DNA of 64,000 nucleotides from Flavobacterium succinicans (GTDB lineage Bacteria > Bacteroidota > Bacteroidia > Flavobacteriales > Flavobacteriaceae): the NCBI RefSeq assembly GCF_001662485.1, contig NZ_JMTM01000046.1, forward strand, positions 1 to 64,000, given 5' to 3'. Both the position numbers and the translations under genes were made by a program. Positions within the stretch are counted from its first letter, which is position 1. Every line of letters begins with the position of its first letter. Positions 17,928-27,400 of this stretch are shown here, piece by piece. Below the pieces are notes generated by a model. It saw only the letters and a program-made list of their open reading frames with translations. It had not been told where the DNA came from and ran no database searches.

Positions 17928-17993
17928 AGCCCTGATGGGAGCGGCATCCTTTGCTGACGGGGTTCGGCAGTAAAGATATAGCGGACAGCAGGA
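17928..17993 (+). repeat. REP-like element, copy A
   Basis: The left block, AGCCCTGATGGGAGCGG then CATCCTTT, and the right block, AAAGATATAGCGGACAGCAGG, match a second copy at 49882-49950 in the opposite orientation. The centre (about 17950-17975) forms a different hairpin, CTTTGCTG with CGGCAGTAAAG, with one G-T wobble and one mismatch. The element occupies the gap between pth and rplY, which otherwise holds only the rplY terminator. Confidence 0.7.
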
Positions 17994-18067
17994 GGATTCG
18001 TGATTAATAGAAGTGATGTGTGCTTCTAATTAAAATTATGAATTATAGAACCTGAAACAAGTTCAGA

Positions 18068-18103
18068 TTAAAAAAAAAGCGCCAGTTGAGTAACTGACGC
18101 TTT
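18068..18103 (-). terminator. Terminator of rplY
   Basis: On the minus strand, AAAGCGTCAGTT pairs with AACTGGCGCTTT (one mismatch, four-base loop) and is followed by a run of T, about 20 nt after the rplY stop. Confidence 0.85.
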
Positions 18104-18124
18104 GATATAATGATTGAAAAAAAA

Positions 18125-18736
18125 TTATTTTTTCTTTCCTTTTGCAGGAGCTTTTGCTGCTTTTGCTGCTTCTTGAGCTGCTTTCATAGCCGCACGAGAG
18201 ATCTTCACTTGACAAATTACTGTGTTGTCTGGGTGCATGATTTTGAAGTTTGGTGTAGGTACTTTAGTAACGTACAATTTGTTACCCATTTCAAGTGGAG
18301 TAATGTCAGCTTCAACAAAATCAGGAAGATTTTTTGGTAATGCTTTTACTTTTAATTTACGGTTGTTCATACGTAAATCACCACCAGCCATAACACCTTT
18401 AGAGTTACCAATAACTTTTACAGGTACTTCCATTGTAATTTCTTTATCCTCGTGGATTTGGAAAAAGTCAATGTGTAAAATTTTGTCAGATACTGGGTGT
18501 ACTTGGATGTCTTGTAACACAGCATTGAAAGATTTACCGTTTCCAAGTTCAATCACAACTGTGTGTGCGTTTGGAGTGTAAACCAAGTTTTTGAAAGCTT
18601 TTTCTTCTGCTGAGAAATGCACCGCTTGATTTCCTCCGTATAACACGCAAGGAACCGCTCCAGCATTACGTAAGGCTTTAGTTGACACTTTGCCCACGCT
18701 TTCTCTTTCTGATCCTTTAATTGTAATCGATTTCAT
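18125..18736 (-). CDS. rplY: 50S ribosomal protein L25/general stress protein Ctc
   Basis: This 203-residue L25 protein of the long CTC type binds 5S rRNA in the large ribosomal subunit. The N-terminal L25 domain has [26 protein letters not shown] and the [22 protein letters not shown] motif. The C-terminal beta domain ([33 protein letters not shown]) follows. The protein ends in a low-complexity Ala/Lys tail ([14 protein letters not shown]), common in Bacteroidota. It follows prs by about 120 nt and is probably co-transcribed with it. Confidence 0.96.
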   Translation of the reverse strand: MKSITIKGSERESVGKVSTKALRNAGAVPCVLYGGNQAVHFSAEEKAFKNLVYTPNAHTVVIELGNGKSFNAVLQDIQVHPVSDKILHIDFFQIHEDKEITMEVPVKVIGNSKGVMAGGDLRMNNRKLKVKALPKNLPDFVEADITPLEMGNKLYVTKVPTPNFKIMHPDNTVICQVKISRAAMKAAQEAAKAAKAPAKGKKK

Positions 18737-18789
18737 TGTAAATATTTATATAGTTATTAATTAAACTCTTCTTTTGTAGTGATTAGTAA

Positions 18790-18839
18790 TTGGTTATTAG
18801 TGATTAGCCTTGTTTTTTTTGCTAATGACTAATGACTAA
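18790..18839. repeat. Imperfect inverted repeat between prs and rplY
   Basis: TTGGTTATTAGTGATTAGC (18790-18808) and GCTAATGACTAATGACTAA (18821-18839) pair at 16 of 19 positions around a T-rich loop. No T run follows on the minus strand, so it is not a clear terminator; as an mRNA hairpin it could modulate rplY expression. Confidence 0.5.
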
Positions 18840-18855
18840 GTGCTATTCACTAATG

Positions 18856-19797
18856 CTACATTATAAATTTCCCACTAATGGAATTGTTGTGGTGTACCAT
18901 GTGCATTACTTCTGCAAAAAGTGGTGCACAACTCAATACTTTTATTTTATTAGATTCTTTTCTTAATGGAATAGAATCCGAAACGATTAACTCGCTTAAT
19001 TTTGAATTTTCTATTTTTTCGTAAGCGCTACCAGACAAAATTGCGTGTGTACAAATGGCTCTTACGCTCAATGCACCTTTTTCAATCATCAAATCGGCTG
19101 CTTTTGCTAATGTTCCTCCAGTATCGATCATATCGTCTACTAAGATTACATTTCTTCCTTTAACTTCACCAATCAATTCCATGGTATCAATTACGTTAGC
19201 CATTTTTCTTTGTTTGTAACAAATAACAACGTCTGATTCTAGGAATTTAGAATACGCATAAGCTCTTTTTGAACCTCCCATGTCTGGTGAGGCGATAGTC
19301 AAGTTTTCTAATCCTAGGCTTTTTACATAAGGCAAAAAGATTGTAGAAGCGAATAAATGATCTACCGGTTTTTCAAAGAAACCTTGAATTTGATCCGCGT
19401 GCAAATCCATGGTCATGATTCGGGTTGCCCCTGCAGCATCTAATAAATTAGCTACTAATTTGGCTCCAATTGGAACTCTTGGTTTGTCTTTTCGGTCTTG
19501 TCTTGCCCAACCAAAATAAGGAATTACTGCTGTAATGTGTCTTGCTGAAGCTCTTTTGGCTGCATCAATCATCATTAATAATTCCATCAAATTGTCTGCC
19601 GTTGGGAATGTAGAACAAACGATAAAAACACGTAATCCTCTAATTGATTCTTCGTAGGAAGGTTGAAATTCTCCGTCGCTGTATTTAGCTAAGGTAACTT
19701 TTCCTAAAGGAATTCCGTAATTTTTTGCAATTTGCTCTGCAAGATATACACTTTGTGAACACGCAAAAATTTTAGCTTCTGGTTCTAGGTGTGACAT
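18856..19797 (-). CDS. prs: Ribose-phosphate pyrophosphokinase (PRPP synthase)
   Basis: This 313-residue cytoplasmic enzyme makes PRPP from ribose 5-phosphate and ATP for nucleotide, His and Trp synthesis. Class I motifs are visible: KYSDGEFQPSYEESIRG, PYFGWARQDRKDKPRVPIGAK (ATP-binding flexible loop), MTMDLHADQIQGFF (cation-binding) and NVILVDDMIDTGGT (PRPP loop). The length is normal. It is the first gene of a prs-rplY(-pth) arrangement. On the minus strand a TAAATTTG -7-like box lies at 19921-19914, with no clear -33 box. Confidence 0.97.
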   Translation of the reverse strand: MSHLEPEAKIFACSQSVYLAEQIAKNYGIPLGKVTLAKYSDGEFQPSYEESIRGLRVFIVCSTFPTADNLMELLMMIDAAKRASARHITAVIPYFGWARQDRKDKPRVPIGAKLVANLLDAAGATRIMTMDLHADQIQGFFEKPVDHLFASTIFLPYVKSLGLENLTIASPDMGGSKRAYAYSKFLESDVVICYKQRKMANVIDTMELIGEVKGRNVILVDDMIDTGGTLAKAADLMIEKGALSVRAICTHAILSGSAYEKIENSKLSELIVSDSIPLRKESNKIKVLSCAPLFAEVMHMVHHNNSISGKFIM

Positions 19798-19965
19798 GTA
19801 ATTTGTTGTTTTATTCCGCTGCGCTTACAATGGTGCTTTAATAATCAATTAAAGCGTTCTCGCTGTATTTGCCTCGGGAGTAGTTAGTTAGTGTGTGTCG
19901 TTTTAACGAGGTGCAAATTTATAAAATTTATTCAACACTGAAAGGAAAAAATTAAGTATTTTTTG

Positions 19966-19995
19966 TTGAAGATTTAATTTTATTTTTTACATTTG
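19966..19995 (+). promoter_or_regulatory. Predicted tRNA-Leu promoter
   Basis: TTG (19966-19968), 19 nt, TACATTTG (19988-19995), about 85 nt before the mature tRNA 5' end. It is divergent from prs. Confidence 0.65.
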
Positions 19996-20079
19996 CACCG
20001 TGTTAAAGAAAAAGATACTTAGCTACCACTAAATATCTCTTTATTGCGAGAAATAACTGTTGTTATTTCAGTCTGCTAA

Positions 20080-20159
20080 GCCCGGATGGCGGAATTGGTA
20101 GACGCGCTGGTCTCAAACACCTGTGGGAAACCGTGCCGGTTCGACTCCGGCTCCGGGTA
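20080..20159 (+). tRNA. tRNA-Leu(CAA)
   Basis: This is a class II tRNA of 80 nt. The acceptor stem GCCCGGA/TCCGGGT ends in a G-T pair, with discriminator A. The D-arm is GCGGAATTGGTAGACGC, the anticodon loop CTCAAAC (anticodon CAA), the variable arm 11 nt, and the T-arm GCCGG-TTCGACT-CCGGC. CCA is not encoded. The anticodon stem CTGGT/ACCTG has a T-T mismatch at 28-42, which is unusual. Confidence 0.93.
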
Positions 20160-20163
20160 CTTA

Positions 20164-20198
20164 AAAACCTCCTAATCGATTGATTAGGAGGTTTTTTT
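20164..20198 (+). terminator. Terminator of tRNA-Leu
   Basis: AAAACCTCCTAATC and GATTAGGAGGTTTT form a 14-bp stem with a four-base loop and a T run, directly after the tRNA. Confidence 0.92.
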
Positions 20199-20348
20199 AT
20201 TTTTTCTGAGGACTAAATGGGATCAAGTTCAAAAGTTGGGGATCAAGCAAAAAGATTGGATAATCTGAATAAGAAGACCTCATATTATGTTCAAAAGTTT
20301 GGGGCTTATCCGTTTTTTTTCTTTTTTTAATGGATAGTTGGTTTTCTA

Positions 20349-22364
20349 TTATAGATTGACATTAATCTTATCTCCCTCTTTAATCAATGTATTGATTATT
20401 ATTTTTTGACCATCAGATATTGTGATCTTAAGCTTTTTATCTATTCTTTCAACGGTGATATCAAAATCTCGTTCGAATGCATGAATATGTAGGAGTTTCA
20501 TAAAGGGCCAAGATTTTGGAAGACGTGGAGTGAAGTTGAAACTTTGAAAACCTGTAGGTCGGATGCCAAACAATCCTTCGGTAAAAATTCTACAATATAA
20601 TCCGCTCTCTGCCGAAAGATGTCGTTGATCACCTTCAGGGTAAGCTTCTACAGGATATGGAACATGCTCACCCAATAATCGGCGATTAGAATAGTAATGT
20701 AAAAAATCTAGTGCTTTGTCCGTTTCTCCTGCAGCCAAAACTCCCCTTAATGCATATAAAGTTGATCGATCCCAAAATATTTTATCTCCAGCAAGGCTCG
20801 CAAGACCATCTTTCGTCCATAATCTTGGAGAAAATAAAGCGGCAATAGTGCCTTCTTTTCTATCATAAATATCCATGGCAAGTGGAGTACATATCCATGC
20901 TCTAAGAATATCATTCTCTTTGTAATATTTATAGGTTGCGAATCCTTCTACATTAGATCCGAAATATTTTTCAATTGCTATTTTTAGTTTCTTAGCCTCA
21001 GCTTTGTATTTTTTAAGTTGAGTTTCAGGTTTGCTCAAGGCTTTTCCGAGATATATAGCTGAATTAAGTGCATCATAGTATAATGAAGATGTATTGAGAT
21101 TAGCTGTTCCGGCGGGAAGACGCCCTTCTAATTCATCAGAATCGGAAGTTACAACACCCTCGGCGTTCATTTTTTTATGACAATATTCTAAACACCATTC
21201 AATTAATGGCCATAATTGTTTAGCTTCCTCTTTGTTTCCTTTGGATAGTGCAAAGCGTGAAGCGCCATATGCGATCATAGCGGCATCACCACGGTCACCA
21301 GCTCCATCCCATATATCTGTTCCTTCGGCAATGATAGAGCTAGGAATGGGCTTGTATTCTTTATTTATATATTTTGCAAATTGAGCATACGCATTTGATG
21401 AAGCTTTGTTTCCATAGTCATATCCAAGATAAGGAAAAAAAGGTCCGATGTATTCGGCTTGGTCATTGGCCCAAATTGCCGCATAATAAGATTCACCTCC
21501 TGGTCCATGCATGGGTCCTCCTTTGGTTTCGAAAATGCTTTCTGAGGCTCGTAATTTGGCAAAGTTAAATTCTGTATTTAATACTGGATCGGGTGTTTCT
21601 AAAACCAATTTATTTGAAAGTTCACGGACTAATGCAAGGCGTTTGTTTTTTTCAATCTCTACATTTACTTTCGGCGGCTGTTCATTTGCTTTAGCTCCAG
21701 CGTAAAAAACAGAAAAAGAAATGACTTCATTTGATTTAAGATTAAAATTGCCGTTATTATAAAGATCTACATACAAGTTGTAACTGCCTTCTGTTCCTTT
21801 TGTAGGATCGGAGGTATAAACCATATTAGATTTTGGGATTTCTATGGCGCAGGTTTTTTTCGATATGTTTTTTATAGAATAAATTTCGCAATAGCCCGCC
21901 AAGGTTGTTGATGGAAAAAATTGTCGGGTTAGTTCAAGTGTATTGCCGGCTATACTCTTAACTAGCAATGTGCCATTAAGCGTTAATGCAATTACTTTTT
22001 CGGACGTAATTGGTTTGTAATTTACGGTTACCAAATCGAAAGCATCTTGAGAAAATTGTCGTGTAAGACTTGCGTGGGTGTTATTAGGGATTGTTCTAAG
22101 CATAGGCCAAACTAAGCTACGCGTAGCATGAAAAGAACCATCGGCTGCAACACCGTACCGCAGGACACAGGAAATTTTTTCCCCACTCATTTCTATATGA
22201 TCGTCATGAGGGATGGAGTTATTGTTGATTTGCCAAGAAATTGAACCGTCTTGTTCGATTTGCCATCGACGGTCTTCTTGCGCAAAAGATTGATTCATTA
22301 TGAAACAAAAAGTAACCATGGCAAGTAAAAAATAGTTTCGTTTTGTCTTGAGAGATTGGTTCAT
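20349..22364 (-). CDS. Predicted secreted six-hairpin glycosidase-like protein
   Basis: This 671-residue protein has a signal peptide (FLLAMVTFCFIMNQSFAQ), so it acts in the periplasm or at the surface. Residues about 30-220 look like a beta-sandwich. Residues about 250-620 have the repeated Trp-rich helical look of an (alpha/alpha)6 six-hairpin glycosidase, for example YYAAIWANDQAEYIGPF, DIWDGAGDRGDAAMIAYG, SDELEGRLPAGTANLNTSSLYYDAL and DRSTLYALRGVLAAGE. A small beta domain closes the protein (FERDFDITVERIDKKLKI). The acidic residues in WANDQAEY, WDGAGDRGD and SDELEGR are candidate catalytic groups. I cannot assign a CAZy family. It follows susD by about 330 nt on the same strand, which supports a role in degrading the glycan imported by that pair. 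Confidence 0.72.
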   Translation of the reverse strand: MNQSLKTKRNYFLLAMVTFCFIMNQSFAQEDRRWQIEQDGSISWQINNNSIPHDDHIEMSGEKISCVLRYGVAADGSFHATRSLVWPMLRTIPNNTHASLTRQFSQDAFDLVTVNYKPITSEKVIALTLNGTLLVKSIAGNTLELTRQFFPSTTLAGYCEIYSIKNISKKTCAIEIPKSNMVYTSDPTKGTEGSYNLYVDLYNNGNFNLKSNEVISFSVFYAGAKANEQPPKVNVEIEKNKRLALVRELSNKLVLETPDPVLNTEFNFAKLRASESIFETKGGPMHGPGGESYYAAIWANDQAEYIGPFFPYLGYDYGNKASSNAYAQFAKYINKEYKPIPSSIIAEGTDIWDGAGDRGDAAMIAYGASRFALSKGNKEEAKQLWPLIEWCLEYCHKKMNAEGVVTSDSDELEGRLPAGTANLNTSSLYYDALNSAIYLGKALSKPETQLKKYKAEAKKLKIAIEKYFGSNVEGFATYKYYKENDILRAWICTPLAMDIYDRKEGTIAALFSPRLWTKDGLASLAGDKIFWDRSTLYALRGVLAAGETDKALDFLHYYSNRRLLGEHVPYPVEAYPEGDQRHLSAESGLYCRIFTEGLFGIRPTGFQSFNFTPRLPKSWPFMKLLHIHAFERDFDITVERIDKKLKITISDGQKIIINTLIKEGDKINVNL

Positions 22365-22589
22365 TAATTTATTTTGTTAGTGTGTTTTTATTAATTATAA
22401 GGTGTTTGCTTGATTTGTTGTTTTAGCCAAGACAAAGATTTTTTTTTTTATTATTTAATCCAAGTTTTTCCATGCCAATGCTTAGTTATAAAAGTTAAGG
22501 CATTTAGTTTTAATCTACTTTAAAATCATAGTTGATCATTGAATAGTACCCTTCTTTGCGTTATGTTTTACTTGTGTATTATGGCAAAT

Positions 22590-22628
22590 TTTAATAAACA
22601 AACCCACACAATTTATATGGTGGGTTTG
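22590..22628 (-). terminator. Probable terminator after susD
   Basis: On the minus strand, CAAACCCAC pairs with GTGGGTTTG and is followed by TTTATTAAAATTT, about 65 nt after the susD stop. It may only attenuate, because the downstream glycosidase-like gene has no obvious promoter of its own. The rest of the 329-nt gap shows nothing. Confidence 0.5.
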
Positions 22629-22693
22629 AGTAATCATCAGTTTATAAAGTTAGTTCTTTATTACCAATGAGAGTTTGGGGTAAAATGATTTTA

Positions 22694-24394
22694 TTAATTA
22701 TAACCTGGATTTTGAACAAGACCAGTTCTGTTTATTTCGTCTCTTGGAATAGGTAATAAATAGTGTTCAGGTTTAAAAATTCTGTCCTGAACTTTTTTAT
22801 AAGTGTATGTTCTTGTTCCGTTACTACTTTTAGTAATAATCACTCCCATCAAAGGTTTGTTCTCAGTTATTTGGGCGATTTTCCAACGACGAACATCGTA
22901 ATATCGGTGCCCTTCTAAGCATAATTCTACTTGTCTTTCATTGCGGATTTTATTTTCTAAAGATGTGCCGGTTAGTCCTGCTAATGGTGTTGTTATTCCT
23001 GCACGTCTTCTGATTAAATTTAAGTACTGAATAGCGGTGCTTTCGTTACCAATTTTGAATTGTGCTTCAGCATAATTAAGGTAAATTTCGCCTAAACGAG
23101 AAATAATCCAAGCTTTGTTTGTTTGTGTTTCCGTATTATAGTTATAGGTAGTATCGCAATATTTGCGAAAAGCATAACGTGTTTCACTATTGTTCCAAGT
23201 GTCCCATCCTTGGGGAGAATCGAGACCTCCTTCGTAAAATTCTGCTTTGTTTGAATGGCCAGCATCATAACGATCTTGAAAAAATTCTGGTTTGCCATAA
23301 GCACGACCATCGTAAACAATATTTTTGTAAAAACGAGGGTCTCTGTTTGAGTAAGGGTTTTGAGGGTCATACCCTGATGTAGGGTCTGTAATATCTTTAC
23401 CGTCAGCGGTTCCAAATGCGTCTATTAAGCCTTGGCTTGGTGCAAAAGAAGCCCAGCCATGAAATCCACTTGGTGACAAGAAGGTTTCTACTCCATTATA
23501 AGCACTCCATTGTGGGTCTTTACTAGATAAACGAGAGGAAATAATTTCTGAATTATTAGTTGTAAAAATATCTGGATAGTTTTTGTCATATAATTGATAA
23601 ATATTTAAATCAATTACAGCTTTTGCAGCATCTGATGCTTTTTTCCATTTGTTGATGTCATTAGACGTATTCCATTGTGGGCTGGCAGCATAAAGTAGTG
23701 CTCTTGATTTTATAGCAAGTGCTGCCCCTTTTGTGATTCTACCAAGGCTAGAAGTTGTTAATGGTAATAGAGCAGTAGCTTTGTCTAGTTCTGTAGCTAT
23801 AAAATCGATTGATTGGTCGTATGTACTACGGTCAACTTTAAAATTACTATTTAAGTTAAAGGGTTCGGTAATTATTGGAACTCCACCATAGTCGCATGTC
23901 AATTTAAAATAGGCGTAAGCTCTTAAAAAAAGTACTTCTCCTTTTAATCGATTTCTCCAAGCTTCATCTCCAGGGACATTATCAATTTTGGATAGAAAAA
24001 TATTGCAATTTTGAATAATAGAATAGGTAGGTTTCCAAATGTCAAAATCATAAGCATTGTCAGCAGTGAGAGCTCCAGCATTAATTGTCGATGAATTATA
24101 GTCATCAAATTTATTATACGCTTCATCACAAGAAGCTGATAAAGCCCAACTGCGATTTGTTCTATCGTTCCAATTGTGCTGTGTTGTTGGTAACACATTA
24201 TAAAGATTATTCGCAAAGGCTTCTGCTAGTTTTAAATCATTCCATACTGTTACATCTGTGTATGAATCTAATGGAACCTTGTCTAAGGGGTCTTCATTAC
24301 AAGAGATGAGAGTTGTAATTGCTATAAAAACAAAAGCAACAATGAATGCCTTATTTTTTGTATTTATTAGCTTATTGGGTTTAAAATTTTTCAT
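22694..24394 (-). CDS. SusD/RagB family nutrient-binding outer membrane lipoprotein
   Basis: This is a SusD-like surface lipoprotein, 566 residues from the chosen start. It binds glycan above its TonB-dependent partner. The start MKNFKPNK at 24394 gives a normal lipoprotein signal (AFVFIAITTLISC, lipid Cys at about 32), while the longer frame from 24430 would overlap susC. Family motifs are LDKVPLDSYTDVTVWND, GEVLFLRAYAYFKLTCDYGGVPI, KGAALAIKSRALLYAASP, ISRLGEIYLNYAEAQFKIG, LNLIRRRAGI, NERQVELCLEGHRYYDVRRWK and the C-terminal YLLPIPRDEINRTGLVQNPGY. It directly follows susC (25-nt gap) and is surely co-transcribed with it. Confidence 0.96.
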   Translation of the reverse strand: MKNFKPNKLINTKNKAFIVAFVFIAITTLISCNEDPLDKVPLDSYTDVTVWNDLKLAEAFANNLYNVLPTTQHNWNDRTNRSWALSASCDEAYNKFDDYNSSTINAGALTADNAYDFDIWKPTYSIIQNCNIFLSKIDNVPGDEAWRNRLKGEVLFLRAYAYFKLTCDYGGVPIITEPFNLNSNFKVDRSTYDQSIDFIATELDKATALLPLTTSSLGRITKGAALAIKSRALLYAASPQWNTSNDINKWKKASDAAKAVIDLNIYQLYDKNYPDIFTTNNSEIISSRLSSKDPQWSAYNGVETFLSPSGFHGWASFAPSQGLIDAFGTADGKDITDPTSGYDPQNPYSNRDPRFYKNIVYDGRAYGKPEFFQDRYDAGHSNKAEFYEGGLDSPQGWDTWNNSETRYAFRKYCDTTYNYNTETQTNKAWIISRLGEIYLNYAEAQFKIGNESTAIQYLNLIRRRAGITTPLAGLTGTSLENKIRNERQVELCLEGHRYYDVRRWKIAQITENKPLMGVIITKSSNGTRTYTYKKVQDRIFKPEHYLLPIPRDEINRTGLVQNPGYN

Positions 24395-24419
24395 AATATA
24401 TTGTTGTTTTGTTGCTTTA

Positions 24420-27400
24420 TTATAATTCAATACTTAGGCCTATTCTAAAAATACGGGTTTGAGGGTAATTCACTCCTGTTCTATTATTGGTTTCAGGATC
24501 TATATTATATTTTTTCATATTGTCAATAGAAAACAAATTTGTTCCACCAGCATAAAATCTAGTATGTGATATTCCGTATTTTGCAAGAATTTTTTCTGGT
24601 AAAACGTAAGATATTTCTAAAGATTTTAAGCGAAAGAAAGAAGCGTCTCTGAGCCAAAAATCGGCATCAATATTATTTCTTGTATCTGTATCATTGAATG
24701 CTACCGGATAGGGAGCATTAGGATTGTCTGCTGTGTATCTTCCGTTGTATAACCAGGTTGGGGGCGCAACAATAGATCCTTGTGCTTGCGGGAGTATCAT
24801 TTGTTTGGCTTTTGATTGCCCTGTCCATAGTACATCTATTGATACTCTTTTGTATTCAGCTCTCATAGGGATTCCGTAGGCTATTTTTGGCGTAGCTGAT
24901 TGTGGAATTCTAACTTTATCGTTTGAGGTGATGTTACCGTCATTATCCGTATCTTTTACCCAAATATCACCTGGTTTTGCACCTTGAAGATGAGGTGAGT
25001 TGTCCACTTCGTCTTGTGAGCGATAAATTCCGTTGGTTTGGTAAACTAACCATGAATCAATTGCTTTTCCAGTTGATTTTTGCCATTCTGGAATATTTGC
25101 TGCCTCATCACGAAAGAGTACTTCACTTTGTGCATAAGTGAGATTGAAGCCAATACTGTATTTGAATTCAGATTTTGTTTCAGCATAGTTGATAGACCAA
25201 TCAAAACCTCTGTTAACAGTTTTCCCAATATTTTCTTTTGGAAGAGCTAAACCTGTGTACAAGGGAACAGATGCATTTCTTGCTGTTAAAATATCAGATC
25301 TTTTGTTGTTGAAAAAGTCAAAAGTGGCCGTCAATCGGTTGTTTAAAAACCCAAAGTCTAATCCGATGTTTTTAGAATCTTGTACTTCCCAAGTAATGTT
25401 TGGATTTGGCGAAGCTGAAAGATAGATACCATTGTTTAAGGTGTAATCTGATCCAAAATAGGTGTAAAGTTGTTGATTGCTAACCATTTGGTATCTTGTT
25501 AGGAATAAGTATTGGTTTGATTGACCGTTACTTCTCATGTCGTCATTCCCCATTTTTCCCCAAGAAGCTCTTATTTTAAGTTGTTCAATTGCTTTTATAT
25601 TGTTTTTAAAAAAAGGTTCCTCGGATATTTTCCAACCAGCAGATATTGCTGGAAACAAGCCCCAACGGGTAGAAGATGGGAAATTAAAGGACCCATTATA
25701 GCGGGAACTAACTTCAGCAAAATATTTATTATTGTAGTTATAGGCTACTCTTCCTAGGTAACTTTCTCTTCCGTCTTGATATGCGCTACCTGTTGCATTT
25801 TGACCTTTTGTGCTTCCAGTGAAAATTTGATCGAGTTGATCGCTCAATAAGTCTCTTCTATAGGCATACGTTTCTGTTTTGTTTGTTGTAGTCTGTTCGT
25901 ATCCCACAAAAGCATTAAATCCGTGTTTGTCAAATTTACGATCGTATGCTAATTTGATGAAATAAGTATTCTGATTAACAATTATCTCATCTTGCATAAC
26001 ACTTGTAATGTTAGTGCTGTTTTTTACGTTGATGTAGCTGTCATTTGTTTTGTCGTAAGAATAGGCATCCCATGGTTTAGTAAATCTTTTTTCACTACGA
26101 ACATTGTAATCAAATGCGGCATATCCATTTAAGGATAAACCTTCGGTTATTTTTGGTAATTTTAGGTCAAATCCTATTTTGGGATTCACAACAAGATCCA
26201 TAATTTTATCATAGCCTGCTGCCGATGATGACATTAAAATTGGATTTTTTCCGTTTGCGATTCCTGAAGATGGATAACCATTTTTCCAGTATGCTGGTAT
26301 AAAAGGGTACATACTAACGGTTTCATGCATTATACTTCCAATGCCTATTGCGGGATAGGTTCTGTCTTCTTTTCGAGTTGCAATATCTAAGTTTACTTTC
26401 AAGTTGGATGATATGTTTACGTCGATATTTGATCTTAAATTGAACTGTCTGTATCTTTCATCGCTTTCTCTAAGATTACTTTCTTGGTTTAGATATTGTC
26501 CAGAAAAGAAATACTTAACTTGTTCGGTACCTCCGTTTACCGAAAGAGAAATATTAGATTGAGGAGCATCTTTTCTATAGGTTTGTTTTAGCCAATTTGT
26601 ACTTGTGTAATTCGGATCATTGCCAGCTTTATATTTGTCTATCTCTGATTGTGCATAAGGAAGTGTCGTCCCTCTGTTCGCATTGAGTTCGTTATAGTAA
26701 GTCATGTATTGCCAAGCGTTAACTCTTTCGTCCATTCTTGTTAATTGTTGGATGCTATGTGATCCTTCAAATTTGATGGTTGGCGCACTAATTTTTCCTC
26801 TTTTAGTGGTAATCAAGATTACTCCATTTGCAGAACGAACCCCATAAATTGCTGCCGACGCATCTTTTAAAATGGTAACTGATTCTATATCATCGGGATT
26901 TATCCTATTTAAATCTCGGTCAGGGATGCCATCTACAACTACAAGCGGGCTAGTACCTCCGCCAAAAGAATTGAAACCTCTAATTAATAAACTTGAACTA
27001 TCGTCACCGGGTCTTCCAGAACGATTATTGGCAATTACGCCTGACACTCGTCCAGCTATACCGTTTGAAACGTTTGCCGAGGCATTTTGGGTTAAGATTG
27101 CCCCTTTTACCGTTCCAATTGCGCCTGTTGATGCAGCTTTTTTCTGTGTACCATATCCTACAACAACGACCTCGTTTAAGGTTTGGTTTTGTTCCTGCAA
27201 CTCAATATTTGTCGCTTCAGAAGCAGGAATTTCTCTAGATAAATAGCCCGTAAATGATACAATTAGAATGCTATTTGCATCAGGTGTTTCAATGGTAAAA
27301 TTACCATCTAAGTCAGTTCTGGCAGAAATTTTTGTTCCCTTCACATGGATATTAGCACCGGGAAGTGGCTCTCCTTTTCCGTTTGTTATTTTACCTTTAA

